A stretch of DNA of 64,000 nt from Lepiota brunneoincarnata (GCA_023014365.1 JAEBUN010000002.1:620001-684000); one strand, 5' to 3'. Positions 12,801 to 26,975 are shown, counted from the first letter of the stretch. The notes: generated from the sequence alone by a model not told the origin. Numbers and translations are program-made.

Positions 12801-15800
12801 TATTGCCGATGGGTAGACTCACAGATGTAATGCGAATGTGAGAGCTCGAGACACGAAGCGTGACGGGGACACGCATTGAGTTGGATTGCTTCCATGTAAC
12901 ATCCTGAAACTCCTCATAAGGCTCCTGCTCCAATGCATCTACGCAAAAACCTGAGCGTTGATCCCAATATGCAGGAGTATACGAGCCCTTACGTGGGTCA
13001 GCCAACACCCCCATAACAGTTTCCGGAAGCTCCTCCAGTAATTGAGCCACAGATACGTAGGTCTTGACGGACGAGCAGAAGGGGTTTCCTGTGCAAAATT
13101 AGCCACTATCCAAGGGGAAACATTAGTTATGCCCACCAGCCATGAAGTTGTACAGACGCCGTAAATATTTTTGTGCAAGAGAGTTAGGGTTCAGTATATG
13201 TGCAACCATAAACCTTTGCCGAATTTCCTGGGGCACAACCTCCGCACAAAACCTGAGCCACTGCAGTGGCAATTCTGACATCGCAGTAAAACCTGTACAA
13301 TCGATGACGATGTCGAACGGCTGTCCATGATACTTTGGGTCACCGAGCACCTATTACTAGGGATGAGCAGATGAAACCGTGCATCGCGAGACAAACAGAC
13401 CCTCAAGATGTGATACATCAAGAGCTCTATATCAATACCTTCCACATCTAGTTTAGACAGCCTCAACACAAATACGATCATATCCTGAACAGCTTTAGTA
13501 AAGCTGCAACAACGGGATAATGATAACCTACCTGTTCATTGGGAGGCGTTTCAACAAAGAATTTCTCTACGGGAGCCACACTCTGCTCCGAATACCGACT
13601 CATGAGGTCGTGATACCCACGCGACTCGAGCCGAGGGACTGCAATCGGGGAACCAAGATCCACCAGGAGAGCACAGAGTTCATCCCATGCCCGTTTGCCG
13701 TTTAATGCTGACGAGTCACCATCTGCAGTTGGCCTCGACATGCTCAACAGTTCCTTTCCGATCTTATCGGCATGCCTGTCCAAGAATCGATGCAGGACGA
13801 TCGCATCGGTATCGTCGCTAATAGTTCCCTGCCACTGATCATCGCTTTCCAATGTGGATGGCGAGGATTTCTGTAATCCAATAAATATGTCGTGTCTGAA
13901 ACCAGAGATGAGCAACATACGTGGATTTCGCTAAGGAAACGCGTAACATTCGCGATCTGGCCCTCCAAAAACTTGTTCAGCACCGTCATATACGCCTCTT
14001 TCCCGAAAAAGATATTGTTGGCGAGGTTCTGGAGAATTTTACCGACAACCATGAGACCGCGCCGCATCGTGGGCCGATTTTCAACTGGCAGCTCGACATC
14101 TACATTCTCTGGTGCGACAACAGCAGGAGTGATGAATCTGGAGGATATCAGTATAAATGGCCTTCATGGGGTAGGGATGCATACCTGAGGAAAATGAACG
14201 CCCCCATCACTGCGAACTTAGAATTCGGCCAAAGCTCCGCCCTGAGTATACCTCAGCCAATTGCCAGACCAATAGCTAATCCAGACTTACACTTTAGCTG
14301 AGATATAAGCGGACACCTCCCGGACCATCCTCAATGTCGGAGAGCGTCAGTGTGGGACCAGGAATTAGTAAAATATAAGCGCCACTTACGGAGGCAGTTG
14401 AGGGAGTGAGGACACCACCAAACTCAGGAACTTTGAAGCAACGTATTCAACAGTCTTCTGATTCTCAACGAGATCCTGCTCCTTTGCTTTGGTAGGATCC
14501 ATCTCATAGCTATGTCCAGGCGGGAGCTCTCGCATAAATGCAATGAGAGGACTGATCAAGTTTCTTAGATAGTTGTAACCATGAATCCTAGCGAACGCCG
14601 ACAGGAACTTGTTGCCAACTGAATTGCGTCGGAAGAGTGAAGCTTCGCTTTCTGCAAGTAATCAGACTTCGAATAAATTATATGCCCTAAGGATTTAAAC
14701 GGACCTGCTTGTTGTATTTCACTGTCAATGAGAGCCTTGAGAAGGCTTGTCAAGGACGTGCGACTATCAAAGATGTTGAGTAGGACGGAGATCATCATAT
14801 CGTCCTCCGAAAATGGGCAAACGTCGACGATTGTCAAGGCAAGCACAAGCTGAAAAACCGCCAATCAGCCGTGTTAGCACCACAAACAGTGTGGTTCACT
14901 GACTTTGGAACCTCGAACCAACTATAGGATGGAATATCTCAGCTTCACTGAAACCTCTCCGAAACTCTGTTAAATCGCGCACCTCGAAAAGGCGGGCATT
15001 GCGGCTTTGGGCAACGGACCGCTCCTCAGCACTGAAGGTCGTACCCTGCCCGATAACTCGCGCAAAGACATGGGCAAAAATGGCCTTCTTGCGTTTGTCC
15101 TGATCGTACGCGAGCGGAAGGCATTGCTTGAAACCAATTTCGCTATTCGCGCTGACAAGGTTTGCGAGACCTGTGATCACTAGTTCGCGAATCTCGATCT
15201 CCCGCTGTGAACCCTGCATCCTCTGCGAAATGGGTAAACATCCAGTATGTATTGAGGATTGCATTGTCATACCTCCACACTCATGTACTCTGACTCATCA
15301 TCCGATTCGGCAACCTATCAAGGTGAACCCATTAAGGAACTTGACTACACGGGAAGGGAAAAGGCGTCGCATACAGCGTATACGGGCTGGTACATGTTCA
15401 GGAACTGGAGCAACGTATGTGAGTATTTGTTGAACTCTCGGGAGATAACGTGGATTGTATCATCGCCAGCATTGAGCGTATCGGAAAATTGGAGCTGGAA
15501 CCGATCAAGGAGTTTGACAAGGGTCCTCAAACAAGCAGTGTTAAATTCATCCACTTGACCGTCATGGCCTGCATCCTGTTACGGATTTAGGCGAGCCATC
15601 TAGGAAGAAGAAAAATAGCGTACAACAATCGTAGTTTCGATCCATTCCATCAATAGTTCGATGATATTCTGCCTGGCGGGACTCTCCTTCCTCAAGATTA
15701 GAGTATCAGTTCGAGTGCAGATCCTATCACAAAGACCGCAAAACTTGATCCTGAGACGGAAAGTCTGGGAGCCAACACAGCGCGAGATCATGGACGTCAA

Positions 15801-18800
15801 CGACATAAGAATTGAACTGATATCGAACGTCATCTTCTCCTCCAGATATAGGCGTTCGTTCTCCAAGATTAGCTTGAGGATTGCTATAAACTAAGAGTCC
15901 AAGTCAGGGGAGGCAGACCCAATCAAATGGAAAACCTGGGCCAACCTGGTCCAAAAATAATAGGTACTCTTCAGAGAGATTGAGTCCTTCACTTTCAAAA
16001 GCACGAGTAGTGCTTTGAAACGTGGAGTTAATAGAGACCAAATGTTCATATCAGATCCGACACTCACTCATCCAGGTACTTGAGGACTTTGGGATACAAG
16101 CGAGGATGTAGCTCAGCTCCGAGAGCATCTCGAGCGATGTCGCGGGTCGCGACGTCTGGGACAGTCAAAATCGCGTTGAGATCCGAAAGGAAAGGATTCA
16201 AATAAGGATAGATATCATCCATCACCAGGAATTCGTCCGGCAAATATTTGTCCGGTATCATCGATATCAGCCTGCCTCTAACTTCACGAGTGTTTTCCAA
16301 GCAGATTCCACCAAAGGCCGCCAGGAACAGCGTCAAGTTGTGCCATTGGAATTTCAAATCCTACCTTCCGTCAAGATTTTAGCGGTGACGACCAAACAAC
16401 ACACGCTCACAGGGGTTTTCCAATTAGGACCACCAGCAATAGGATGGAATAATCGACCAGGCTCCCGTAACATGTCGAGCACAGGTTCTGTCAGCAACCT
16501 CCAACGTTTGTAGCATTCATGCCATACGACGGTGTCTATTGTATGACATGGGGCGAGCAGCCGCAAGTACTTGCGGATGCGCTTCTGGTGACCCACTCGG
16601 CCTTAATGACTCGTTAATCCAAACCTACTAAGATGCCTGAGCGGGACCCACTTACCAACCACAGCGACCTTTGGATCTCCAAGTTGGTCATAGACGCGGG
16701 CACGCTTAGCATAGTCCTCAGCCGAAATGAAATCAATCTGCGGTGCATCGGGTTGTCGCTGTGCTATGGCAAGGTTCCTGAGCCCCTTCGCCGCCATTTG
16801 AGATACCATGCTATTTGGCGATGTCAAAGTAACCGTGAAAGCAATCTCCGCGACGATAAATGCAGGTACGCGATCCGGATCGATCTGGATTTCCTTCACA
16901 TGTATTGCCTATCCGTGGATGAATGAGAAACAGGGGGAACAAAATGAAAAGGGTATAGAAACGCACCTCTATCTTCATAAGATAAAGGTCCAAGGACTTG
17001 CAATGCCAAGGTGACCCACATCCGTTGTAGCTCGACGTCTTCACGCGCACGCAACAAATGGACAGAGACACTAAGAAGGGTGGCAGGCCTAAAATCCAGT
17101 CAGTTATACCCTTGGCACTCTGACATTCAACACGTACAAAGATGATTTAATGAGTTTTGTCATCAAGGGGAAATGGGGATCCGCCGGTGATGTTCGGAAA
17201 GTATTCACTGTCAACCGACAGAGACAAGTCGCAGTTGAAACCTTCACGGAATTATCAACCGAAGCATCCCAGATTTTTACCGCAACTGCCACCCATTCCT
17301 CCAAGTCCACAGAGGAAGCCCCCGAGGTATGGAACGTCGGATCAATTCTCCACAGCGATAATATCCCGAGCATGAGTAGTTCGCGGTCTGTCAAAGCTTC
17401 TGATACAGCGCGCTTGGCTTTAGGATAGGCTTCGGCTCGTCTCATGGCGCCCCATTGATCAAGCTCGGGTCGCCTGTGGCCGGATGTCTATGAAACGGAT
17501 TAGCTTACAGGAGAGTATTTGGGGCTATAGCGGATTGACCTTGAACACCTCACGACACCGTTTTCCTAAAGCCGCGTGTAGATGCTCAAGCGAACGTTGC
17601 CATGGGAAGCGCAGCGCCTTTTGAACTGTCAGATGTGACTGTAGATAGACAAACGGCACATGCCCAACTCACCTCTTGTGCAAGAGTCAAGCATGCCCTT
17701 ACAGCACAGATCTTGACAGCGTCAGAGCGATTGGGTTCCATCCATTCCTGGAACAACCTGACAGATTCCTCGGTGGGTAGAAATCGGTATACCGTGACCA
17801 ATACATTAGCATAGAGAACAACATCAATCTCATCCTGCTCCCAGACGCCTTGTCGAGAAGCGTGTCTCTGGCTGATTTGATTAAGTGTGCCCTATGAGAA
17901 TACAACGTCAGCCAAATGCAGTTGGCACGTGTGCAAACCCAGTGTCAGTACCTTGATTTCATGAGCTACATCAATAGCAAGCAGGCGCAATGGGACTTCT
18001 TCATCATCCCCGCAAGCAGCGAATGTAGCTCCACGACATAGATCAACACTAGACGCTATTGCAATTTCCGAGTATTTCCACGCGCTACCAGTCTGTTTAA
18101 GAAGCTCATCAAGGAACTTGAGATCCTGTTGTGGTTCACGTCAGCACATATATATGCATGTAGGAGACGATAACAATACCCTTCTGGACGGTTTGTAGTT
18201 ACCTCCGAGTTGGAAGTGATCCTTAGCAAGCCTCTCTGAAAACATGCAACACAGTGCCGTGAGAGTGGGCCAGATGACCCTCTCGTCTCCAGGTTTGAGC
18301 TTGGTATATAGCAAGTCGAAAACACGCTCGGGGGCCCCTTCGGTCTTGCCTCGTGTCCGGATGATTTCATTGAACTCTTCCGGATGATATTCAATCCAAT
18401 TCCATATGGCAGAGCGGAGCGGTATTGCGATGGCTAGCTGTGCATCGTGTACCATGTTCACAAGCAAAGACGATAATTCTACGAGAGCTGGGTCACAAAA
18501 GGCATAGTGCCATAGTATTGAAACTCACCATTAAGCACTTGTACAAGTCGGACTCGATCTAAAATGATATACGCCAACAGTTGCAGATCTGTGAGGTCTG
18601 GATTTTCCTCCGGCTTATTGGCTAAGGAGCGAATCTTGGATCTGAGCCGCTCAAAGACAGTGCTCCAGTTTGAAACTGAGATACTGAAGATGATACGTCC
18701 AGCGAATTCCGCAATAAGCGCGCCCACCGCAGTTTTGGATTTGACCAATGACATGTGCGTTTTTTGGAACCTCGTCTGTGCTATCGGAACCCGTACTGTG

Positions 18801-19754
18801 GAGTTGATACTCATTTTCCCAGAGAGGACAGAACCCGACGACGGCTGAGTCCTAAGGGCTGGTTGACTGTTGAATACATCTGGTTGTTCACTGGATACTT
18901 CTTTGTGCATTGTAGGCTCGGTTTCAAAATCGCGGAACGTGATATCTGAAGTCTTGGATGGAAGCACCAGAGGAGCATCAGCTGCAGCCGTCTGCCGAAG
19001 GAAGATGACAATGATGCTGAGGATATAACGAGCGCATCGCTCTTCAAGAGGAGGGACATCAGACGGCCATGATGCGACATCAGAATACTCCGATGATGTC
19101 TGCCTCCTTCTCGAGAAAGAGCTGGTTGCTGTGGGGGAGTTTGGGGTTAAGAACGACGATGACATGGTGGTCTGAGCCTGTGAGCGGGAGCCAAGTGCAA
19201 GTCGAGACGCCATGTTGACTGATAATACCTTGAGCAAGAATAGTTGGGACTGTAGGACCTCAAGGGAATAGTTCCCTAGGTCATCGGCTTGCTGCCAGAC
19301 ATAAGCAGAACACGGGTGTGGATCACAGAGGGGATGGTACCTTGGACAGCCCATCTAGTATATTACCCAAAGTCCATGCGATTACTGCTAGCGCGTCATT
19401 GGGAAGATCTGTGAGTGCATCGATCGCCTCTTGCACAATTTCATCAGCCTCGACCGCATCCAACGTGTGTCCAGAGTTACAGGGAAGCTGCACAGGAGTT
19501 CCCGTCAGCTCAGACAGAGGATCAGAAGAACAGCAAAATACCTTGTTCTTGAGCCTGTTTGCCAAAGCCGACACTACCTTCTGGTACCGATTCCCATTTA
19601 TCTCCATGGTCATTTGCGACGGTTGATGGGGGATTGACGGAGTGAGGAGGACATTGACGTTGTGGTCCAAGGGTTTTAACGTGCGAGAGGACGAAGCGAG
19701 GCTCGCCAAAGGACCCTGGGAAGAACCAGTTGTTGCAGAAGTTCGTCGAGGCAT
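9843..19754 (-). CDS. Neurofibromin/Ira-type Ras GTPase-activating protein
   Basis: Giant RasGAP that stimulates GTP hydrolysis by Ras and so damps cAMP/PKA signalling in fungi. Spliced length is roughly 2,600-2,800 residues over dozens of short introns. The N-terminal two-thirds is helical, HEAT-like. The RasGAP domain lies about 13.9-14.9 kb: the arginine-finger loop is SLFRRNS, and the conserved block reads GAFIFLRFITPAVVAPE. Directly downstream is the Sec14/CRAL-TRIO-like and PH-like module of neurofibromins (FDIVIDCTGFTAMSELPLQW near 13.3 kb). Another HEAT-like region runs to the stop at 9843 (IPSLVDLMI). No frame breaks were found where checked, so it looks functional. The start is the least certain point: an in-frame Met at 19754 (MPRRTSATTG) is used, but coding-like sequence continues upstream to an AG at about 19824, so an extra 5' exon is possible. 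Confidence 0.93.
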
Positions 19755-21537
19755 ATTCGCAGGTGCTCCCCTTCCGCTGCTAGCACCAGGCAGCCTCTCT
19801 AGCAACGACGCGTAATCCACGGCTACAAACGACGTTTAAGGAGTGATTATGTCGTGAGTGTCGTATGAAAAAGTGAAGTGGGGAGACTCTTGAAGAATAT
19901 TCGCTGAATGAAGGATACCCAAGACGCCGAGGTCAAGAGCAATAATCAATAGCGACAAGTGCACGGGAACCCCATTGATCCAGAGTGATCGCTGACTAAG
20001 CAGCCTTAGAGCTCCCCTCTGTCGCTCTGGACATGATACATGACATGCTGGCAGGGGATCGACCACGTACGCAGGGGAACTGTCAGTGCTCTCCTCATTA
20101 GCCTGATGTGTAGCATTATAAGCATGAGTTATAATTGATTTGGAAAATATAGATGTAATCGATGCCTCCGCATCAACACACCCAGCCCCAGTATTCCTTC
20201 CTATTATTTGAAGACCACCGCGCAGCCACTGAGGTGAACTGTTACTAGGCACAGTCGACGTGGTATCACCGTCAACAACTGTTGATGGCAGGATGGGCGC
20301 CGCAAGGGCGGTCATCCTCCGGAGCTGGTTACAACTGTCCATGTTCCCGATATACCACAAGTATCACCGTTCCAGTGAGACAGTGGGGGCGCGGTCAGAG
20401 CGGGTGTTGGCAAGGGAAGTTGTAAATGATATCTGGTAGCCAATCCCAACGCCCGCGTTATGTATTGCGATCACGCTAATTTAGATTGAATATAGAGTTT
20501 CGGTCTCGCCCACAGTGGGTAGGCTATCATAGAGGGTGAAACGGAAGAGGAACAATGAGGGACTGCCGAAAATAGAAGCTACCATTGACAAGAGAACCCC
20601 CATTGTTTGCCAAATGGTCATAACGAGACCCGTATGTAGGATTTATGTCCCAGAGGTAGGAAAATGAACGACGCGAGGGGTTTGGGGTACGCGGTGGCGG
20701 CAGCGGTAAACTCTGGTAAACTATGTCTGGGCCTGGGAGAAACCCCTGCTGGTGGTATGCAGACGCACAGCCACCGGACCCACAGTATCATACAAACCCG
20801 CCGAACCAGTCCGAGAAGGGCAGTTTGATGACAGAAACAGATCTCCGACCCCATCATCTCCGATCCTTCGCCATCACCTTATTGTTCACCCAAAAAGTGC
20901 AGAAAGAATAGGCTCCTCCCTACTCCTCCACGAGCAGGAATGTGAAGACAATGAAAGGACATTCAAGAAGGGAACTGATTTCCGACAGGATGCTGATTAG
21001 AAACAGTTGAACCCGACTTTTGGCTGACGGTCTTGTGCCGGGAATCTGCTGGTAGAATGGTGGCGAAAAGATGCCCCGTTTGCCCGAGTCAGGCGCGGGA
21101 ATTCCATAAACGACCTTTCTTGACTCCGCACAATTTGAAACCCTGGTGCATCTTGCAACATACCACGTAGACCCCCGTCTCGTTGCGTTTCGCTCCTCGT
21201 GCTCTAGACTGTCTCCACGCTCTCTCTTCCGGTGAAACTCACTTGCTGCTCTTCGCTGTCGCCCTTGAGCTGTCTTTTGGTTGCTCTCCAAGTCTACTTT
21301 CACTCTTGCAAACCCGTTTCTTCGCTTTTCCTCGCTTTTCTTCGCTCGTCCATTATTCCTCTCTTGATATCCCGCTGCTTTTCTCGTATCATATTTACAC
21401 ATATCCATTGTTCCTTTATCTACACCGCCAAGGAACATACCTACGTCTCTTCTTGGCCTTTACCTCCCCTTTCTATTCTGGCTTTATTGTTTCCAACCAT
21501 TCCACTTCTATCTACTCCATCTTACACCCACCATACT
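19755..21537. promoter_or_regulatory. Divergent promoter region, RasGAP and RRM genes
   Basis: Almost 1.8 kb between divergent genes. The minus strand has an open frame at 19836-20360 (MDSCNQLRRMTALAAPI) with no recognisable similarity; it may be a 5' exon of the RasGAP gene or chance. On the plus strand, about 21230-21530 is strongly pyrimidine-rich (CTTTTCCTCGC-like runs), as in leaders of well-expressed fungal genes. No other gene seen. Confidence 0.45.
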
Positions 21538-24412
21538 ATGTCCCGCGTCGACATGAAGGACATCAATCCCACCTTCGGTTTCGACACCCCAGATTATAGC
21601 GGAAACATCGACAGGGAAAACGGACTCGCAACTCTGGTATCGTTAAGCAACAATCGCAGGGGATCGCAGAGCCGGGGGGCATACCCTACGTTCAACCAGA
21701 CCTATGGAGGGCAGGTACAGTCCCCAGGACAGAAAGAACGAGATTTTGGAAACGGAATCGCGGACTCTGGGCTGGGACCAAACAGACACAATCCCAACAT
21801 CCCGATGCTGCAGTTCCCTCTCCAGCCAATTTCTGCATTAAACCACCACCTCCATCTCTACCGCTCCCCCCCCTCACCCCACGTCCATTCCCCCGAGGAC
21901 AAGGGCTCCCTCTATCAATCCCCTCCCCTTAGTGACAGAGACAACCCCCTCCGCCCGGTACAGTCGTCCGGCCCGACTCTCGTTAATTCCTCCAGCTACT
22001 CCCGCTCAACTCTCTTGTGGAGCAACATCGAGCCTTGGATGGATGAAGAGTACGCCAAGCAGGTCTGTGGTCTTATGGGTTGGGATCCCGTCAGTATTAA
22101 GGTGCCTCGCCCACCTCCGGACCCAACTACCGGCCAGCAGGCGAACAACCAGGGATACTGTTTCCTCACTTTCCCCACCCCCGCCCATGCTGTGTCTGTT
22201 CTTGCGCAGATCAATAACGACAAGGGCGGTGCTACGACAATGCCTAACTCATCCAAGTCCTTCGTCCTCAACTGGGCTCCTGCCGTGCCTCCCTCAGCTC
22301 CTCTGAATAACTCTTTCCCGTCCATCACGCCGGCATACACTGGAGGCTCTCAGCAATATCAGAAGGAATATAGTGTCTTCGTTGGCGATTTGGCCCCCGA
22401 AACGTCGAACTCTGACCTCGTGGCCGTCTTCCGTAATCCAGTCCTCGGTCTGCGTAATGATAGAGAACCCAAATTCATTCGGCCATTCCTCAGCTGCAAG
22501 AGTGCTAAGATCATGCTTGACCCAGTCACAGGTGTCTCCAGGGGATACGGCTTCGTGCGGTTGGTCTCTCGCTGCTCGAGCAAAATATCATGTACTGACT
22601 TTCGGTTCTAGCTTTACCGACGAAGCCGACCAACAGCGGGCTTTGATTGAAATGCATGGCTTATATTGTTTGTCACGCCCAAGTGAGTTCTTGCTTCTGA
22701 CTACTGCGCATATACTAACCTGATCTGCAAGTGCGCATTTCCCCGGCCACAGCCAAATTCAAGCCTCCTCCATCTCTGCCGATGGAATTCCAGTCAGGGC
22801 AACTCAACCCTACTATACAAGGCACTGAGAGTCAACCAATTCCTATTGGACTTCCGCCCTCGTCCGCAGCACAAGCCAAAAGTGTATCCGCACCCATCGC
22901 TGCCACAAACTCGAACAGTTCTATCGGAAGTACATCCACCAGTTCTGTGGGCGGTTCAAGCTCAGCGGGGTCTCTGAGCTCGAATGCGGCACCAACTGTG
23001 AGTCAACATTGACCTTTGATTTCTGAGATTATTGAACAGCTATGGCAGGTCGCTCATGGATTTTCATCCCATGATGTGAACGGTGTGAAACTCGGCAACA
23101 ACACTGGAGTCCCGTCCTTGCTTAGTGAACCCCAGCTCCGACAACTACTTGGTCAAACCGATGGGTACCATATAAGCGAGGAATCTTGGAAGCACCACGC
23201 ACAAGCAAGAGCTATACTGGGTAATCTCATCGGTCCAAACGGCGAGCAGCTCACTTCCACCGACCCTTATAATACCACCGTGTTTGTTGGTGGACTGTCT
23301 CCATTAATTTCCGAGGACACCCTTAGAACATTCTTCGCTCCTTTTGGCGATATCCATTATGTATGATCACCTCTCAATATCTACCCGCGTAGGTCTCACA
23401 GCTTGATAGGTCAAGGTCCCTGTCGGCAAGCACTGCGGCTTCGTCCAGTTTGTACGCAAATCTGATGCAGAACGCGCAATTGAGAAGATGCAAGGGTTCC
23501 CAATTGGTGGCAGTCGCATTCGGTTGAGTTGGGGCCGCAGCCAGTGTGAGTTTCCTGCGCATGAATCCATGGCCCATGCTACACCGATGGCTAAATACTG
23601 TTACAGACAAGGCTGCTCAAGCTGCCGCTCAGGCCGCTCAGGCCGCAGCGCTTCAAGCCCAGTACTCCACATCTACCCTATCTACGGCCAACGGCATGAC
23701 CCCTGAGCAAGCTACCCAATTGCTTTACAAGTTAGCTCAGCAAGGTTACCTTGCACCTGGGTCTGGTTCCAGTGACGGAAACACGGGCAACGTAAATACA
23801 AACGGCGACGCTTTTCCAGCGAGCGTCACCACTTCCCTTGTCTCCGACTCCAAACTAAGATCGGGACATAACCCAACTCAAAGCCTCGAGTCTTTTGCCT
23901 CGAATGATTTCTTGTCCCGTTCTGACGTCCAGCACGCACTCTCCAACTTTTCTCCATTCTCCCCGGATCCTAATTCCCACCCTGAGGATGTCAAGACCAG
24001 GGAGACAGCGTCGTTTACTCGTTCAGACACAGCCCACCACCTACTGAAGGCATATGGGCCAGGTTTTTACCCCCTGCAGCTCCCAACTCAGATCCTCAAA
24101 TCACAGAACGCAAATTCACCAACTGGCAAGATATCTCCGTCCGCTCGACCTTTAAGCGCCGCACGCTACGCCTCCTATCTTGAGACCTCAGATAATTTCA
24201 ATGGCCGCCCAGAATCAACCTCACATCCCTCTTCTGGTCAGACATCTGTGATGAGCAGTCGCGCGGACGCCGACAACGATCTGGAGGATCTCAATGGCAC
24301 TCTCGCGAGCCTCGATCTAGACCGTCCGTGGAAATCGCCTGAATGGTCGGGAAGTAGCACCACTTCATTTCAATCGACCATCAAGCCCCCCTCACCCAAG
24401 AAGATCACCTAG
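21538..24412 (+). CDS. Three-RRM RNA-binding protein, Nam8/Csx1/TIA-1 type
   Basis: Post-transcriptional regulator or U1-associated splicing factor of the Nam8, Ngr1, Csx1 and TIA-1 group. Three RRMs follow in order: RRM1 (TLLWSNIEPWMDEEYAKQV, GYCFLTF), RRM2 (YSVFVGDLAPET, with RGYGFVRF as RNP1 across an intron), and RRM3 (NTTVFVGGLSPLISEDTLR, HCGFVQF, GGSRIRLSWGR). The third is followed by an Ala/Gln helix (AAQAAAQAAQAAALQAQ) and a long Ser/Pro-rich disordered tail ending SPKKIT. Introns at about 22559, 22681, 23000, 23360 and 23547 restore a single frame; the linker between RRM2 and RRM3 is Ser/Thr-rich. The ATG at 21538 (MSRVDMKDINPTFGF) was chosen over an in-frame upstream codon because the latter would translate the pyrimidine-rich leader. 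Confidence 0.92.
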
Positions 24413-26149
24413 ATGATCCCAAATTTCTTCCTTGCTCTCGTGTTATTCTGGCTTCTCGTCACGCTACATTGCATAAACTCGCCGGCCAGAGATTGGTTTT
24501 GGTCACGTTCCTTCCCCTTCCACCCCTAAGCTCTCATTCTACAGGTACGAGAGCCCTTCTCAGACTATTTTATACTCTCCATAACGGAGCTTCGTTGTTC
24601 ACTCCTTAAAGTCGTCTTTGTCATGAATCGCTTCCCGTGATGTCTGTTCACTTGTGTTCTTTCTCTAGTCTAACCCGTACAGTCTAGCTCTTGTTTTGTA
24701 TGTATTCACGTTGTGTACTGGCATTCGCCCTCTCAAGTCTTGCATTGTCTACAAAGCTTCTCGTATCGCTCACTGTCCATATTTATTTCACTCTATCTGC
24801 GTCTTTGGCTTGATAAACAAGTTGCGACGTGTTTAATCTCTGTTCCGCTCTGTCACAATACAGTTATCTCATCTCTCGGTAGCTTTGGGGCCAGAGGAAT
24901 CGAGCAGCCCACCGCCTCTGACTCCTTGTCCCTTTTTGTTAATGTAAATATGCCCTCGCCGCGGTGCACGAGTAAGCTTGCTGCTCGCGACCGGAAATAC
25001 TCAAGGGTCAGGCAGAAGGTAGTTCTCTCTTGGTAAACTGTCCAAAAAACACCTGATGTCACTATCCTATATACATTTGGTGCCCATAGAGGGGACAGCT
25101 TGGGCCAACCATAATGAACGGTGCCAAGTTCCGTATCCAAGCACCCTTCATTCTGATACGTGAATCTACCAATATAGGAGATCCGCTCCCGGACATGGAA
25201 ATGTCACACCCCTAGTATCCCGCCAAGACTCCAGGGGCAGCATCCCCATTCCCTCCAGTCACAGGGGGTACTGGTAAACCGTCTTCATCTACCTCTGTAT
25301 GCAGTTGGGGTAAGACGAAGGTGGGCATTTGTTCCACCCCGTTGTGTCCAAGTTCGGGTTTGGAGCCAACTTGGCGGAGATCAAGAACAAAATGTTGGCC
25401 TACGACGTTGACAACGCAGTAGGTAAATCTGTTCGAGATCTCTTCAACCGATCATCACGGTTACCGGATGACAGTCCAAATGCTCACGTCGTGGCTAACA
25501 TACTTATGGGTCGCTATCAAATGAACCCTCTCAGCATTGATTTCGCCCAATTCCTCTGAGGGGGATCGTACATACTGTTGCGTAAATAGCCCTATGAAAA
25601 TATGTCAATCCCATTGCCTCGCCGCAGGGGAAAATGTAGAAAAGACCCCACCAGAGCACGATATTGAAAACATAAGCAAAGGTAAGGCACTAGTCTCTCT
25701 GCTTAGCGAGGCAGCTACACGTGATTGGAACTGGACACGCACGGCTATGAACATGAAAGCTGCTGAAAGTTAACGAAAAACGATAGCCAGGTATGATTCC
25801 CGAGACTGCTCACCTGCATGGTACAACTTGCGGGGCAATGTCGAAAACCGCCGGAGACTGGGGTGCATTCCCGAAAAGTGTAGGTTTAGACTTATGAGAG
25901 TCAGCGCGAATGATAAATATTCCAAAGCGAGACTGAGGGCAGATGGTAAATAAATAAATCGATAGATAAGAAACAGGGTGTTGAAAAAATCTGAAGGACA
26001 TGCCTAGCAATCCATATATACCACTTGTAAGCACCCAGTCAGTTATTCCAAGACCGCTGCCATCCACATAGAGAGCTTACCAAGGATGCTAGCAGAGATT
26101 TAGTATCGGAATACCTAACATGATGGAACGAAGTTCGACTCACGGGCCG
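24413..26149. other. Gene-poor region
   Basis: Begins with the 3' flank of the RRM gene. A plus-strand open frame at 25329-25559 (FHPVVSKFGFGANLAEIKNK) looks protein-like but matches no family I know and has no clear partner exons. The last few hundred bases may contain the 3' part of the DUF6533 gene on the minus strand, where exon limits are unclear. Confidence 0.35.
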
Positions 26150-26975
26150 TAAAAGATATGCATGATCCCTGGTACGAAAATATGACTTTCTCTGGGCGAC
26201 AGTGTAAGAATAACGAGCAGATGGAGCAAGGGGCAATTATACCTGCTGAAGTAATGCCCGCATGGACCATAAGAGAGATGCATACGACTGCATAGGCCGC
26301 ATATGCGCCAGTAAGTGTAATAGTTATCCACCTCGCCTTGTTCCAGACCGCCCAAGCGCGTACAAGGACAACGACTGTTACCTCCCTATTAGTAGCAGTT
26401 ACGGAGACACGTGCTTCCCGCACTTACTATGAATGGATCCCAATGACACGAAGACCATAACACCATATCCTATGACATAAAACATGCATCGCTACAAATG
26501 GATTTAACGGCTCGCCGTCCGAAGACGTAAGTCTGCATACCGAGTGAGAGGTGGTTGGGGTCAACCCAACCATGTGCATCATGACTGCAGCTTGAACAAT
26601 GAGATTCAAATATCGGTTAGCGAGGTAGATAATTTTAGTTAACGACCACATCGCCGGCCAGATGTGTAGGACCTGGCGATGCACGAGCACGGTCCATGAG
26701 AGGATGACACCAAATGGAATGATAGCTGGAGGCGCGAACCTCATCTTCCAGGGTAATCATCCAGTCATACCAGAGTATGACACAACCGGCCATCGACACA
26801 TATCTATCACAAGGGTATCAGAGAGTCTGTCCTCATCGGAAAATTTGGTTCCCACCGTGTTGCAAGTAACTCCTGGGCGAATTTGACCGTGTCGGTGGGC
26901 GACCTATCCTGATTTCAACAAAAAAAAGACAATATTCCATGTTCGAAGGCAGAGATACCCTCCAGTGGTCGCCAT
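26150..26975 (-). CDS. DUF6533-type multi-pass membrane protein, possibly damaged
   Basis: Agaricomycete-specific membrane protein family with about seven predicted helices and no known biochemical role. Splicing gives the diagnostic start of the domain: LATRYVSMAGCVILWYDWM, ITLEDEVLHIWPAMWSLTKI, then IYLANRYLNLI. Further downstream VVVLVRAWAVWNKARWI and AAYAVVCISLMVHAG match the usual RxWALW and transmembrane segments. Introns near 26718-26760 and 26815-26866 are supported by the family. The start at 26975 is tentative, because the first exon does not join in frame with the next, and the 3' half is hard to assemble. So this may be a decaying copy. The surrounding 4 kb is otherwise nearly empty. 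Confidence 0.5.

Noticed and set aside
21232..21537. In-frame upstream extension of the three-RRM protein (MKLTCCSSLSPLS)
   Set aside because: It translates a pyrimidine-rich leader; the family-like protein starts at 21538.
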